A stretch of DNA of 64,000 nt. It comes from Schistocephalus solidus (taxonomy: Eukaryota > Platyhelminthes > Cestoda > Diphyllobothriidea > Diphyllobothriidae). Shown piece after piece: positions 1 through 11,337 of the stretch. Below the pieces are notes generated by a model. That model did no database searches and had not been told where the DNA came from. It was given only the letters and a program-made list of their open reading frames with translations. Numbering within the stretch: the stretch's first letter is position 1; the number at the start of each line of letters is the position of its first letter. Position numbers and translations under genes: made by a program. The stretch is taken from the NCBI GenBank assembly GCA_017591395.1, contig WEDG01003449.1, forward strand, positions 124,001 to 188,000, written 5' to 3'.

Positions 1-1708
1 GCGTTCCACAAATACGCTCAGTATAGTTTCCCCCAACGCTAGGTCAGTCGGGAAAAAGAGGACTGAGCAAAGAACTGTAGTTTTTGAGTTTGACTCAGAT
101 ATTTTGTGCATCACAGAATCTTGGGCTCATGCTCTATTTTCATACAAGACGCTCGCATTAGATAATTTTAGTTTACATCGAGAAGACCGCGTTGAAAAAG
201 GTGGCGGTGGTTCTCTTCTTTACGTTAGATCGTCCTTTGCGCGTTCCTTTTACGATCTGAGCATTTCTTCATTCTCTGGAAATACATGTTTCGTTTCAAT
301 CGTCCTCTCTCACAAGAAAAAAACATAATTGGCTGTGTCTATAGTCGTCCCAGTTATTCCACCAAAGAAAGTCAGCTCTGTGAACTCTTTGAAAAACTTA
401 CAGAAGCTCCGTTTGATGTCAAAATAATCTTAGGAGATTTTAATTTGCCAGAAATCTACTGGCATGCAAATACTGCTCCGACAAAATTTGAGAACTTGTT
501 GAACACGATTTATTTTTCAAGCATATCTCAATTAGTCAGCTCAGTGACTAGGAAAGATAGTATTTAAGATTTACTTTTTACCACTTGCGTCCATCCTTTG
601 CTTATGAATTTCCATAAAAACCTTTTAACAAATGATCACGCATTAATTCAGTGTTGTTTTCCAGTCTCCTCCTCTGTAAAGCCAGAAATAAAACGTACCT
701 ATTTTGACTTTACTCATGTGAACAAAGAATTATTTAACAATTTTAAAAGCACTCTTGATTGGCCAAGCTTGTTAAAAATAATTATCTAAGTTTTTCACGA
801 TACATTGCATGATCTAACAGAAGGCCTCCTCAATTTCATTTCACATAAGACCATTATATTAAATGCTGCTTCTTCCATGGTGCCACACTTTCTTCAAAGT
901 CGGATTAAAAAATAACGAAAGCAGCTTAAGGATCTATCCATATGTTCGTTATCGGTCCACTCAAGGATCGCACAAATATTTGAATTAGCTTAAAAATGAG
1001 GATCGCGCGAGATAGGCGTAGGAAGCCTCTAGCAATTAGCGATGATAATACTTCCAGATCTGTTGCTCAAGTGTTCCGCCTCCGTTCTTCTACTAAATCT
1101 CGCAAAGTGATTCCGCCCTTACTCTATTGCAATAATAATTTCATTACAGAGGATTTGGACAACGTGGAATTGTTACATTCATTCTTTGCCAAACATTTTA
1201 CCCTGGAAACCAATCCCATCCCTTCGATCGCCCTGACGTCTCATGAGTCGTTCACTAACATTTTTTCGTTCCTACAAATATTCAGAAACAGATAAGCCAA
1301 CTAAATTGATCACACTCATTTGGAACCAACAACATCTCAAATACCCTTATTTAACAGCTAAGTGATTTTCCCCCTTTGCTGAGCAAAGTGTTCTCAGTTT
1401 TTCTCGAGAATGGTTTCTTTCCTGATTATTGGAAAACCTCTATTATTATTCCAGTCTTTAAATCTGCCTTACGCTCGGATGTTCACAATTATCGCGGTGT
1501 TCATAAAACACCTTCTCTTGCTAAGCTCTTTGGAAAACTAATTGCCATAAAAACTAGAGATTTTTGCATAACCAATCATCATCTTAGCAGTTTCATACAA
1601 CGCTCAGAAGCAACCTACCATGCTGCGTCATATGCCCTCGCGGAGCAGTGTCGCGGTGTCAGCCCTGCTCGGACTTTTGACGATCGTTTTGGGCTCCTCT
1701 GTCGTTAA
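1..1708 (+). mobile_element. Decayed LINE (CR1/Jockey-like): endonuclease, linker and start of reverse transcriptase
   Basis: Remnant of a non-LTR retrotransposon ORF2, entering from the left edge. Around 104-330 reads CITESWA, the TETW-like motif of an exonuclease-endonuclease-phosphatase (EEP) nickase. After a frameshift near 300, 286-567 has SRPSY then ILGDFNLPEIYW, the GDFN catalytic motif. 598-789 follows with NDHALIQC, equivalent to the terminal SDH motif. 996-1295 is the linker, and 1376-1708 is the N-terminal reverse-transcriptase region (LSKVFSVFLENGFFPDYWK, then HNYRGV in place of NYRPV). Stops and frameshifts separate all blocks, so it is dead. The reading ends before the catalytic palm. 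A plus-strand LINE palm and C-terminus of similar style resumes at 8096, so the two may be parts of one insertion split by later ones. Confidence 0.8.
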
Positions 1709-2165
1709 TCTGCGAAATTAGCAATGAGAGTATCGTGCTTGCTTCTGTGGCAATTCTACCATGACCTTAACAAGCTCTATGGTCCTTTCGCGTTCGACCC
1801 TAAGTGTACTGAGGATGTCTCCGAACTTTTCCCTGTCTATAATCCTTGATGGTTATGCTCATAGCCAGTGATATGCACTGGGATCACACCTGCGGTGCTG
1901 AAAAATAATCTCTGTCGTTAAATGATTCCTCCCACGATTATGAGCGTTTTTAACGCTCATACGCTCTCATCAGCATGTCTGTCCTACCAAAACGCATATG
2001 TTTTTTTCACCTAGAAGCGACAGTTTTTTTCGCCTAGAAATCCCACAAAACCCATTCAAAAATATGCCTCTCCCATAAAAATGCCCAAGGAGTTTTTAAT
2101 TGTCTCATCTTTTATCTAATTTTTAACCTCACTGATTTGTTCAATTGTCATCGCCAATAGCTGAC
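1709..2165. other. No recognisable gene; probable retroelement debris
   Basis: AT-rich sequence without a supportable reading frame. It lies between the truncated reverse transcriptase and the next repeat. I see no RNA gene or regulatory site. Confidence 0.4.
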
Positions 2166-2795
2166 CTACTGTAACGAACCACAGTTCCGACAGAATTGTT
2201 TGAATGAACTGGGAACACTTTTCGCGCGGATCCCGGATGGGAATGGTATGATCGATTGTCTGTGAAGATGGCCGGTGTTCCTTCTTTCCCTACCGCTGAC
2301 ATCTCCCCTCGTTACCGCCGTCGTACCGTCTCGAAAGTCCCTGACCGTCAGCATCTCCACGACCCTCACCCGCATTTGCGAACAGCGCTGCACTCCCCGC
2401 CGGTATCTAACTGATCATTCGTGACCACCTCCCACTCCACGCGGATCGATTGTATAAGTCCCAGTATTCGCTTGTATCTTTATATTTCTCTTTTACTATC
2501 TACAGTTTGTTACTGTTAACATAGATACCTTACGTTATAAACTTATTCTCTCCTGATATCTATACATGTGTGGATGATGAAGTGTGTTACGATTCTGCCG
2601 ACGTTATATGGCTACAGATTGTCCTAGTGATATACTCCACAGTGTGTTCTATCGTTGACATTCTCGGCCGCTACACTACTATTCAAACTTAACTGTATAC
2701 GATTTCGCATTCGTTTTAATTGATTTTTATCCAATGACAGTGCCCTTCCGGGTACTCAAATAAAACATCTATATATCTATAAAAGAGGCCTGGGA
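2166..2795 (+). repeat. Dispersed repeat ending in a LINE-type 3' tail
   Basis: The left part starts CTGTAACGAACC and includes CTTTTCGCGCGGATC followed by TGTCTGTGAAGAT. The same blocks in the same order recur at 57404-57500, so this is a dispersed repeat. The right end (GTGCCCTTCCGGGTACTCAAATAAAAC at about 2740-2766) resembles the 3' ends of the LINE tails at 4800-4830 and 9670-9700 (GTGCCTTCCCGGTGCTAACC). I infer a LINE 3' untranslated region or a composite. The TG start could instead mean a solo LTR, but no matching CA end was identified. Confidence 0.5.
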
Positions 2796-2799
2796 CTTA

Positions 2800-3560
2800 T
2801 TGACAGACCTGGATGTCACAAACCCAAATTTAGGCTCTCCGAGACCTATTCGAGTGAACGCAGGATCAGAAGAACTTGCGCTGTTTGAAATATGCAAAGT
2901 TATATCTGAAAATCAACCAGCAGGCTCACTGATGAAGACCAATTTAAACACAGTTATAAAGGCAGTAACAAAGGGTATTATTCAACCCTCCATCACTAAA
3001 AGAAAGCAGGATGCAGAAACAGGTTTTTTCGCTGACAGATCATTTTGTCTTGTAGTTCAGGGAGTCCCTGAGGCTACTGGTGAAAACCCAAAATAAAGGG
3101 TAAAACACGATCTGCTGACATTCAAAATTTATTGAATGATACACAAGAACCCGGTGTTCTGGTCAGAATCCACAAGCTTTTTCGATTGGGGCCTCTCGTT
3201 AGAAATAAAATGCAGGAGGTGCGACCAAGAGCACTAAAAGTTGTCTTGGGAAGCAAACAGTAGGTAGATCTACTGCTCTCTTGAAAGTCCAGACCACAAA
3301 AAATCATCGTGGACTGCTTTTTTCACTCGGATTACCCTCCCACTGACAGATGAAAAGGAGGACATTGATAACAGAATTGAAACGACGTCAATAAGAGGGG
3401 AAATAAACTTGAAAATTGTAGACAACAAAATCATAAAAATTGTGCGCTCGTTTTTATGGAAATATCCGGTGAAATTGACGGCCACCTCGCCGGTCAACAT
3501 CACTACCAAATGCCCATAGATTTGACCCCAGACAGGGGACTGGATCTATCTCGTTAAATA
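2800..3560 (+). mobile_element. LINE ORF1 (RNA-binding protein) remnant
   Basis: A broken ORF1 of a CR1-like element. 2800-3096 ends in CLVVQGVPEATGENPK, the start of an ORF1 RRM-like domain. After a frameshift the DNA at 3110-3260 still encodes a region readable as VRIHKLFRLGPLVRNK and RPRALKVVLGSK, the RxG...RPRxLKVVL signature of ORF1 proteins in this LINE group. ORF1 proteins coat the element RNA. The rest to about 3560 is shifted and interrupted. An endonuclease piece of the same orientation follows at 3976, but a minus-strand LINE end (3645-3975) sits between, implying a later insertion. Confidence 0.6.
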
Positions 3561-3644
3561 TTCAACAATAAACGTCAGGCGCAAGAAACAACAAATAATA
3601 TTCAGATATCGAGAAAACAAAACAAGATGACAATGAGGAAATGC

Positions 3645-3975
3645 TCAGTTAAGTTCAGTGTTTTTGAGGAAAATAGGCTTACACATTTGAACTCCCAATT
3701 TGTTTCATAAAAATCACAAGAATGAGAAGTGTTAAGAATTAACAGTCAAGTAAATGCAGGCAGATTTACGTAGTACACTGGTATTTTTAAGGTTCAGTAG
3801 TCACATAGTCTTCGTGCTTCTGCAAGGTATGTATGTCAAGCCGATTTTTAAATGTATTCACAGTTGGGGACATAACAATCGCCTCAGGTAGTTTATTCCA
3901 CGGTTACACGACACGGTTGGTGAAAAAATACTTCCTCACATCCAGTCTTCCTTCGGGTACAGAGTCTATTCAACA
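3645..3975 (-). mobile_element. 5'-truncated LINE 3' end (C-terminus of reverse transcriptase plus tail)
   Basis: Read on the minus strand, 3975-3800 encodes the common CR1 C-terminal block (LDVRKYFFTNR, then PWNKLPEAIVMSP with a stop in place of one residue). It then runs into a 3' tail ending in CACTGAACTT at 3645. A closely similar tail, with the same GAGGAAAATAGGCTTAC block and tandem TGAAC units, lies at 16243-16430. Short 5'-truncated copies like this are typical of target-primed insertion. Confidence 0.7.
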
Positions 3976-4840
3976 AAATGGATGAAATCAAACTTGCCGT
4001 GGACCACTTAAAACCTGACTTCATTACTCTAACTGAAACATGGTCAATGAGGAAATTGCAGACGCAGAAGTCAGAATAGATGGATTGCAGCTTATCTGCA
4101 TTGATAGAAACGGATGTAGGGTCGAGGAATCACAATGTTCATGCGAGATGGCATTGGTTACATTCCGGATGGGCCCTCACCAGACAGGAACACGTTTTGC
4201 GAAATAGTTAGTTTTAAATTGAAAGTTAAAATCAAACCGGACCTCCATATTTCCATCGTATATCGACCCCCAGGACAGCGGACTCATCACGGAAGTAAAG
4301 CAAAGCTGCCATATCAAACACGTATTAATACTTGGAGATTTCAAATCTTCCGACATCGATTGGGTATCGCTGCGAAAACAAGCATATCTGACAATTCAGC
4401 TGTTGTAAATTTTCTCGAAGTTTGAGGGAGTTCCTATGCCTAGTTCGTTGTTTTGGACAGTGAGAGGAGGTCTTCAAAGTGCAGACGCAGTTTCGGTTCC
4501 TCACGGTCCGGTAGGTCTGTATGAGATCTTCTCGGGTTTGCTAGTACTCAACGGAAATAGATTATCCCATCTAGTTTTTTCTCCAACCGTCTTTTCTAAA
4601 ATAAAGGCCTTTTGAACTCTGCCTCTGTTTTGAAGGTAGGAATTTTTAACTGCCTATTTTATAGTCAATAATTAATTTCAAAACATCGCTAACTATTGCC
4701 TTAGCAGGACAAGTTCTGCCTATATTAGTACATATTTGTACATTGTATCTGCACGCAGTGTCATAATTTTATTTCGGTACTAATGTTTGTTTCGACAGTG
4801 CCTTCCCGGTGCTAACCAAATATAAATTATAAAAGTCTGC
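3976..4840 (+). mobile_element. LINE endonuclease fragment and 3' tail
   Basis: 3976-4400 is a broken EEP endonuclease: LTSLL-LTETW-like at about 4020, then RDGIGYIPDGPSPDRNTFCEI and ISIVYRPPGQR. It is clearly related to the better-preserved minus-strand endonuclease at 11338-12600 (FIPDGPSPNR, VVYRPPGRR). 4600-4840 is a 3' untranslated tail (AACTCTGCCTC, AGCAGGACAAGTT, CCGGTGCTAACCAAATATAAATT) shared with the plus-strand tail at 9480-9713 and, inverted, with 6235-6480. The region is internally deleted between endonuclease and tail. Confidence 0.7.
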
Positions 4841-4849
4841 ATTCGTATA

Positions 4850-6230
4850 ATAAAGTATTTAGACTTTCCAAGATTTTCTTCGCCCTTCTTTGAACCCCTT
4901 CCAGCAACTCATAATCTATTTCCAGCCAGGGACGCCACACCTGGGTTCCCTTTTCCAGTTAGAAACTAATAAAGGCTATATATAATTTTCTTAGTAGCTC
5001 ATTACCTATATCTATGTAATTATTCAAATGGTGAACATAAGTCCGGTTGCATTTTTGGCCACCCTGAGTTAATAAGAGGAGAGCCTCAGTGATGCCAGAA
5101 TAGTGATTCCAAAGTTTTTTGTTCAGTTAAATTTGACCGGCACCTTTTGTCAAGGAAGTATCGAGGAACATTTGCTCATTGACTCACTTCTTCTTCGGGT
5201 TGAGCAGAATTACGGTACACTTAAGCAACCATTTATTGGACCATTCATTAAAGTAGTTTAGTCCTTTTTGCAGGATCTGTTCATCGTTCTTCCATCTGCT
5301 CGCTCCCCATACCTTGATGTCATCTGCAAACATGACTCAATTGCAGACCATTCCATAAACGCAATCATTGGCACAAATTAAAAATAGCAAAGGCCCGAGC
5401 ACAGAATTCTAAAGTAACCCACTCAAAAGTAGTACTGTCATTCATTTCGCACAGCCAATGAACACGGACTGCGAGTGGCTGATTATGACGTCCCCTATCT
5501 AATTTATCAACTGCGCCCTTATCCCGGATTTTTGAACCGTGTTGATGTCAATATAAATGAATTCGGTTCCTGTGTCTTCATCGATCGGTTAGGTCCACTG
5601 CTTCGGGGAATAGAACATCTTAGCTAAGCGTGATAAATTTTATCGAAATCCATCTTGCACATTGTCAAAGAAATCCTTTTCTTCGAGGAACACCATAGTT
5701 GCTCGTTTGATGATCCTTTCCATAATCTTACAAAAACATCATGTTCGGCTCGCCAGTCAATGGTGTTACGATTTTTTCTGGACCCACCCTTGTGGATGGG
5801 AAGTATGCGCAAGCGGTCCGGAGATTTGGCAAGAGAGCTCCTTCAGACCGTTTGCTGGCATCTGGTCCAGACCTAGATATTTACATTCCTTAGGCGCTAG
5901 AAGGTCTTTTCTTACACCTTCTCCTGAGAACTTGATGCTTTCAATATTTGCATCCTAAATTCCAGTATGAAAGTCAATCTCTTTAAAATTCGTTTCATCG
6001 GGGAAAACAGATGAAAAATATGGCTGAGATGTTCTGCCTTATCACCGTTTTCAGTGACGTCCTCATTGTCTTCTCATTTCAACACTACGATCAGCTCTTT
6101 GCTCGTTAGTCTGCTATTGATATAACTGAAGACCAATTTTGACTTATTTACGGCTCGTTCGGAAATTTTCGTTTCCTACCCCCTCCGAAGTCTACGAATA
6201 TTTAACATTAACTCGTTCTGCTTTCGGTGA
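4850..6230 (-). mobile_element. Decayed LINE reverse transcriptase (third CR1-like lineage)
   Basis: Reading the minus strand from 6230 down: linker KISERAVNKSKLVFSYINS (about 6170-6110), a degenerate RT N-terminus with ILPIHKGGSRK (about 5805), then the palm with SVLGPLLFLICANDCVYG and MFADDIKVWGA (5333-5305). That block carries the catalytic FADD box. It is followed by LLKCTVILLNPKKK and the C-terminal block QVWRPWLEIDYELLEGVQRR (about 4955-4895). Many stops and shifts show it is dead. It is more diverged than the neighbouring minus-strand copy at 6235-8095 and belongs to a different lineage (DIKVWGA against DLKLWSS). Confidence 0.75.
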
Positions 6231-6234
6231 AACT

Positions 6235-8095
6235 ATGAATTTAGAACTTAGAATTTATACTTGGTAAGCACTGGGAAAGGCACTGTCTAAACAAACATTA
6301 GTAACGAAATAAAGTTATGACAATGTGTGCAGATAAAATGTACAAATACTTAATAATGTACACAGAACTTGTCCTGCTAGGTCAACAGTTTGCGATATTT
6401 TGAAATAATTCAGTATAATTCAGTATATATAAGGGAGATAGGCAGAGCCTTTGAAAACCCTATTTACAGATAGACGCTAGCAAAACAAGCAAATGTTACA
6501 TGGCGATAGTCGTTTTAGTATATCAATCAGTGCTGTCGACTAATTATACGTTCATCAAGTAAAAATGCATCAAGTCTTCTTTTAAACATTTCAACGCTTT
6601 CAGCCTGAACAACTGAGGCTGGCAGTTTGTTCCGTTCGTCAATCACCCCGTTGGGAAAAGAAGTTGGCCCGAACTTCAAGTTTGGCGTGATTTTCTTTTC
6701 AGTTTGTATTGGTGACCTCGGAGACTTGTCATGTTTGCCAATTCAAAAAAAGTTGGCCATCTGAAGAGCACAATCAACTCCTCTGACCAGTTTGAAGACT
6801 AAGATCATATCCCCTCTGTATTGCCTATAAGAGAGGAAAACATTTTAAGTCTTTCTAGGCGGCCCTCATAGGGTAGGCATTCCAATCCGCTGACTAGTTT
6901 CGTTGCCCTCCGTTGAACTTTCTCCAGCAGAGCGTAGTCATGTTTCGTCCAAGGGCGCCACGCCTGAACGCAATATACCAACACCGGTCGGATAAATGTT
7001 CCAAACACGCACCCAAAAAGCTCTCCGTCAAAATTAACGAAGGACCTCCTGATTGCGCCTAAGATACACATATCTTTCTTTGCGATATTCGCACAGTGCG
7101 ACGATGGTTTGAGAGTTGGTGTTATCCATATACCCAAGTCCTTTAGAATGTTTACCTCCTGGAGTTGGTGACCACTGATGGAGTACTGGTATTCAAATCT
7201 AATCATCCTTCTGGAACTAGACTGCAGTCGGATTATTTGGTATTTGTTAAGATTAAGGTTCAGCAGCCACTCATCACACCATGTTTGCAAGCGATCAAAG
7301 TTTTGTTGTAATTTTCGCGCATCCTCCGGTTTTTCAATCGAGCTCCATAACTTCAAATCGTCAGCGAATATTACCTTCTCGCATGTCAGAAAATCCAGAC
7401 AGTCGTTTACGTATATCAGAAACAAAACGGGACCCAGAACGCTGCCCTGCGGAACTCCACTGTGAACGGTTTCCCAGTGAGACTTGGTGTCTCCGATACA
7501 AACACGCTGGCGCCTGTCTGTGAGAAAGTCGTCCAACCATTTGAGTAGGTTGCCAGTCACACCCATTTGACGGAGCTTAAAGATCAGACGTTTGTGTGGA
7601 ACCCTGTCAAAGGCTTTGTTAAAGTCAATGTAGACCGCATCGACTGACAAACCCATTTCTAATGATTTTTGTCCAACTTTCCATGGATGTGAGCAAGTTT
7701 GTGAGGCAGGATCGACCACTTCGAAATCCATGTTGATATGCACTAAGCAAGTTATTCTCTTCAAGATGCCTCATAAGTTTCGTTTTTGATTATCTTCTCC
7801 ATCATTTTTGCAACAGATACTTTGTGAGGCTGACTGGTCGGAAACTGTTTGGTGATGTCCTCTCTCCTCCTTTTATAGATGAGGGTTATGTTGGCTATCT
7901 TCCACTCGGTAGGCAGAGCCCCCGCCTCCATCGAACTTTCAAATATCTTGGAGAGCGGAGAGGCCAGCTGTTCTGTGAGTTCATTGAGAACTTTTGCGGA
8001 TATACCATCTGGGCCAGGTGATTTAGTGGGCTGTAGCTGTTTCAGAGTTTTTCTTACTGTGTCAATTGGGAACGACACCGTGCTTATTTTGTTTG
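6235..8095 (-). mobile_element. LINE reverse transcriptase, family A, 5'-truncated
   Basis: A fairly preserved CR1-like RT. From 8090 down: TVRKTLKQLQPTKSPGPDGI, then KIANITLIYK (RT N-terminus). After a deletion and frameshift near 7760 comes AVYIDFNKAFDRVPHKRL, SGVPQGSVLGPVLFLIYVND, FADDLKLWSS (catalytic box at about 7371-7345), LNLNLNKYQIIRL and the thumb motifs YCVQAWRPWTKHDYALLEKV and RRATKLVSGL. The frame breaks near 6835; the 3' tail ends at 6235 with ATTCTAAGTTCTAAATTC. That tandem ATTCTAA end defines family A, also seen at 9713. One frameshift and a missing HGF block make it inactive. Confidence 0.85.
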
Positions 8096-9060
8096 TAGGG
8101 TCCTCATACTCAAGTCCTACCCCGATTGTTAGTGGTGTCCTTCAAGGTACCGTATTAGGTCCTTTGTTGTTCTTACTGTATATAAAGGATATTTCATCGA
8201 TAGTTAAACATTCTCAATCTTTTATTTATGCTGATGATCTCAAATGCGTTTATTCCTTCTCTAACTCTACAACCGAACGGTGCCTAGAACAAATTCATTC
8301 AGACTTAGACGCTCTTTCGGCCTGGAGCTCCACATGGCTAATGGAGTTCTCACCTACTAAGTGTCGCTACATGAGTTTTTGGGCCTGTAAGGCTGCCGCA
8401 ACCTCTTATCTTTGAAGGTTGCCATATGATTGAATGTTCCTCCATCAAGGACTTGGGCTTAAGCTACACCAATAAATTAGATTTTTCGCCTCATGCCGAT
8501 AGAATTACGGCCAAAGCTGCTAAGATTTGCGGCTTTATTTCTTATAATTTCTACCTTCCTGAAATTAAATTAAGACTTTATCGTATGTTTGTACTTCCCA
8601 TTCTTGAATTTTTGCTGTCCTTTTCTTCGGTTTTGATGAACGAATCTAGCCGTTCAAAATTGAAAAATGTTCAAAGAAATTTCACAAAAACTCCTATATC
8701 CGACCCTTTTAACTACTTCCTACTGAACAAGATGCCAGCTAACGAAGCTAAAATTTCTTTGGGTCAGGATACTTGAAGTAGGCTTTTGTCTCCTTTTTCG
8801 TCTAAATAATAGTTCAACTCTCCCAAAGCTTTCTGTCATTACCTCCGTTAGTCTTCCTTATAACCTAAGAAATTCTGAACTAATTATAACTCCCCCTGCA
8901 TCCTCCACGTGTAAACGCTCTCTCTTCTTTGCTTCTAGGTATAGTTTTCTTTGGAATAACTTGCCAATTGAAATTAGGTCGTTAACTAGTCTATCTGCAT
9001 TCAAGCGAAGACTGCACATTTTATCTTAACACTGATTCTATTAACCTTTTATTTTCCTCA
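8096..9060 (+). mobile_element. LINE reverse transcriptase palm and C-terminus
   Basis: 8100-8415 reads PIVSGVLQGTVLGPLLFLLY, then SFIYADDLKCVYSF (YADD catalytic box, about 8220-8260) and WLMEFSPTKCRYMSF. After one frameshift, 8426-8776 gives IKDLGLSYTNKLDFSPHAD and LYRMFVLPILEFLL. After another, about 8770-9028 gives LPYNLRNSELIITPPAS and FLWNNLPIEIRSL and ends in a stop. Together they cover the palm, thumb and C-terminus of one ORF2. The style matches the N-terminal half at 1-1708, suggesting one element split by about 6.4 kb of later insertions. Roughly 60-80 residues around the HGF and DF-AFD motifs are missing. Confidence 0.8.
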
Positions 9061-9713
9061 TCTTTTTCCCAGTAGCTTTCCCCATTACTCGGAGAAAAGG
9101 ACCATCGGGAATTTGAGTAACCCTCTTGAAACTATATTAACGCTACCTGGAGACGCCCATGAACTATAATGTCTCCTTATATCACCCGTCCTCCAAACGA
9201 TGACGTCATTCGGACGTACAAATTCGGTGGTCCACAGTCTTAAATGCTGCGGTTTCTTTGGATACTAACCATCATCAGAATTCAATTCTGGATCCTATGA
9301 TGCTGAGGACTTAAGTTCATTGACGCATTTTCGTGAGATTCTGTTTCATACGCCTAAGTGATCAAGAACGAATCATCTCGACGTTTCATTATCTCATTCT
9401 GAAATGCTACTGCAGTATTACCCTATTCTACCACCTGACTATTTTTTCCTAAGCAGTTTTTTTCTCCTACCTTCTATTCGAAAATGAAGGCCTATTGAAC
9501 TCTGCCTCCATTTTCATGGTAGGAGATTTTTTTCACTGCCTATTTTTTCTAGTTCACCATTAATTTTAAAACATTGCTAACTTTTGACATAGCAGGACAA
9601 TTTATGAATTTGTACATTTTAACTGCACACATTGTCATAACTTTATTTCGTTACTAATGTTTGCTTAGACAGTACCTTCCCGGTGCTAACCAAATATAAA
9701 TTCTAAATTCTAA
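9061..9713 (+). mobile_element. LINE 3' untranslated tail, family A type end
   Basis: From about 9480 the sequence matches the family A tail: AACTCTGCCTCC, TTGCTAAC, AGCAGGACAA, GTCATAACTTTATTTCG, CCGGTGCTAACC. It ends in AAATTCTAAATTCTAAAG at 9713, a terminal tandem repeat of ATTCTAA units. The stretch 9061-9480 may be 3' sequence of the plus-strand LINE before it; no reading frame is evident there. Confidence 0.65.
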
Positions 9714-10300
9714 AGTACTGGTATTCAAACCTAATCATCCTTCTGGAACTTGACCGCAGTCGGATTAGTTGGCATTTGTTAAGATTAAGGTTCAGCAGCC
9801 ACTCATCACACCATGTTTGCAAGCGATCTAAGTTTTGTTGTAATTTCTGCGCATCCTCCGGTTTTTCAATCGAGTTCCATAACTTCAGATCGTCAGCGAA
9901 AATTACCTTCTCGCATGTCAGACATTCCAAGTAGTCGTTTACGTATATCAGATACAAAATGGGACCCAGAACGCTGCCCTGCGGAACTCCACTGTGAACG
10001 GTTTCCAGGTGAGACTTGGCATCTCCAATACAAACACGCTGGCGCCTGTCTGAGAGAAAGTCGGCCAACAATTTGAGTAGGTTGCCAGTCACACCCATTT
10101 GACGGAGCTTAAAGATCAGACGTTTGTGTGGAACCCTGTCAAGGGCTTTGTTAAAGTCAATGTAGACCGCATCGACTGACAAACCCATTTCTAATGATTT
10201 TGTCCAACTTTCCATGGATGTGAGCAAGTTTGTGAGGCAGGATCGACCACTTCGAAATCCATGTTGATATGAACTAAGCAAGTTATTCTCTTCAAGAATC
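9714..10300 (-). mobile_element. LINE reverse transcriptase fragment, family A
   Basis: Minus-strand palm-domain piece, open from 10300 to 9714: EENNLLSSYQHGFRSGRSC, AVYIDFNKALDRVPHKRL, SGVPQGSVLGPILYLIYVND, FADDLKLWNS (about 9903-9877) and LNLNLNKCQLIRL. It differs from the copy at 6235-8095 by scattered substitutions and retains the HGFRSGRS block which that copy lost. It stops abruptly at EYQY (9714), directly against the plus-strand ATTCTAA tail. On the other side it abuts a plus-strand family B copy. It is probably the continuation of the endonuclease at 11338-12600, split by the family B insertion, although the start of the RT domain is missing. Confidence 0.8.
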
Positions 10301-11337
10301 TCTTCAGGAATCTCGACTGTGAAGCAGCAATGTTTGCCTACGTTATTAAAATCTGGAATGTAATCCAGAGCCCTGCTGACGAAGATAAACTGCAGATCAA
10401 CCTTACTCGGTTGGAGGAGTGGTCGAATCATTGGCTTTTGCGGTTCAACGTCGATAAGTGTACAATACTTCGCTTAGGCAACCCGTCTGGATCTGCCGAA
10501 AGTAGAAGTTACTTTCTCAACGGTGAAGCCTTAAAAAACGTGGAAACCCAAAAGGACCTTGGTGTGCTGACGACCACCACCTTAAAACCATCGTCTCACT
10601 GCTCGAAAGTGGCGAAGAGGGCAATTTCGGTGTTGCATGCCATCAGACGAGCCTTTTTGGATTTCGATGAAGATCTTTTCGCTAAGACCTTTGGAACATT
10701 CATTAGGCCTTATTTGGAATATGCTATGCACGCCTGGAAACCCTGGACAGTTCAAGATCAGAACTGCCTCGAAAGAGTCCAGAGGAAAGCCACCAAAATG
10801 GTTAGAAGTCAAAGCTCCTTGCCATATCCAACCCGCCTAATGAATCTTAATCTGTTCCCTTTGAGTTATAGGCAAATGCGTGGTGATCTCCTGCAGACAT
10901 TCCGCATTGTGAAGGGATTGGATTGTTGCCTGGAACTCTCGGACTTCTTTGAATTTGCCACCACGACCCATCTCCGAGGTCACCCATTGAAACTGCGTGT
11001 CCAGCAGGCTAGACTGGATGTGCGCAAGTTCTCCTTCTCTGTCAGAGTGGTTAAACCATGGAATGCCCTCCCTGAAGACGTTGTGATGTCACCATCGCTG
11101 GAAAGCTTCAAAAGGAACCTTGACAGTTTTATGTTCCGCAACGAGCCTGAGCGATGAGGAATTTATCTTAACCCTCGAGAGTCGTGCACCACTTGTCATA
11201 TTTTATGACCGCCCTTTGTACCTTTGCAACCCACACGGTTTCTCTGTATACCGCACTTAATTTTACGTTACAAATAGGGTACTCAAAGGCCCATGCCTAT
11301 TTCCCTCAATAAATTGAATTGAATTGAATTGAATTGA
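10300..11337 (+). mobile_element. LINE reverse transcriptase C-terminal half, family B, 5'-truncated
   Basis: One open frame from about 10305 to the stop at 11157. It starts DCEAAMFAYVIKIWNVIQS, the catalytic FADD segment with both aspartates replaced (Y-V), so the box is dead. It continues WLLRFNVDKCTILRLG, KDLGVLTTTTLKPSSHCSK, YLEYAMHAWKPWTVQDQNCL, RKATKMVRSQSSLPYPTRL, SYRQMRGDLLQTFRIVKG and the C-terminal VVKPWNALPEDVVMSPSLES. The 3' tail ends in four TTGAA units at 11310-11337. The intact C-terminus suggests a relatively young copy. A more decayed copy of the same 3' end lies at 55628-56040. Confidence 0.9.

Noticed and set aside
9714..11337. 5' inversion by twin priming of a single LINE
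   Set aside because: The inverted and direct parts overlap in the FADD region and differ strongly there (FADDLKLWNS against FAYVIKIWNV), so they come from different families.
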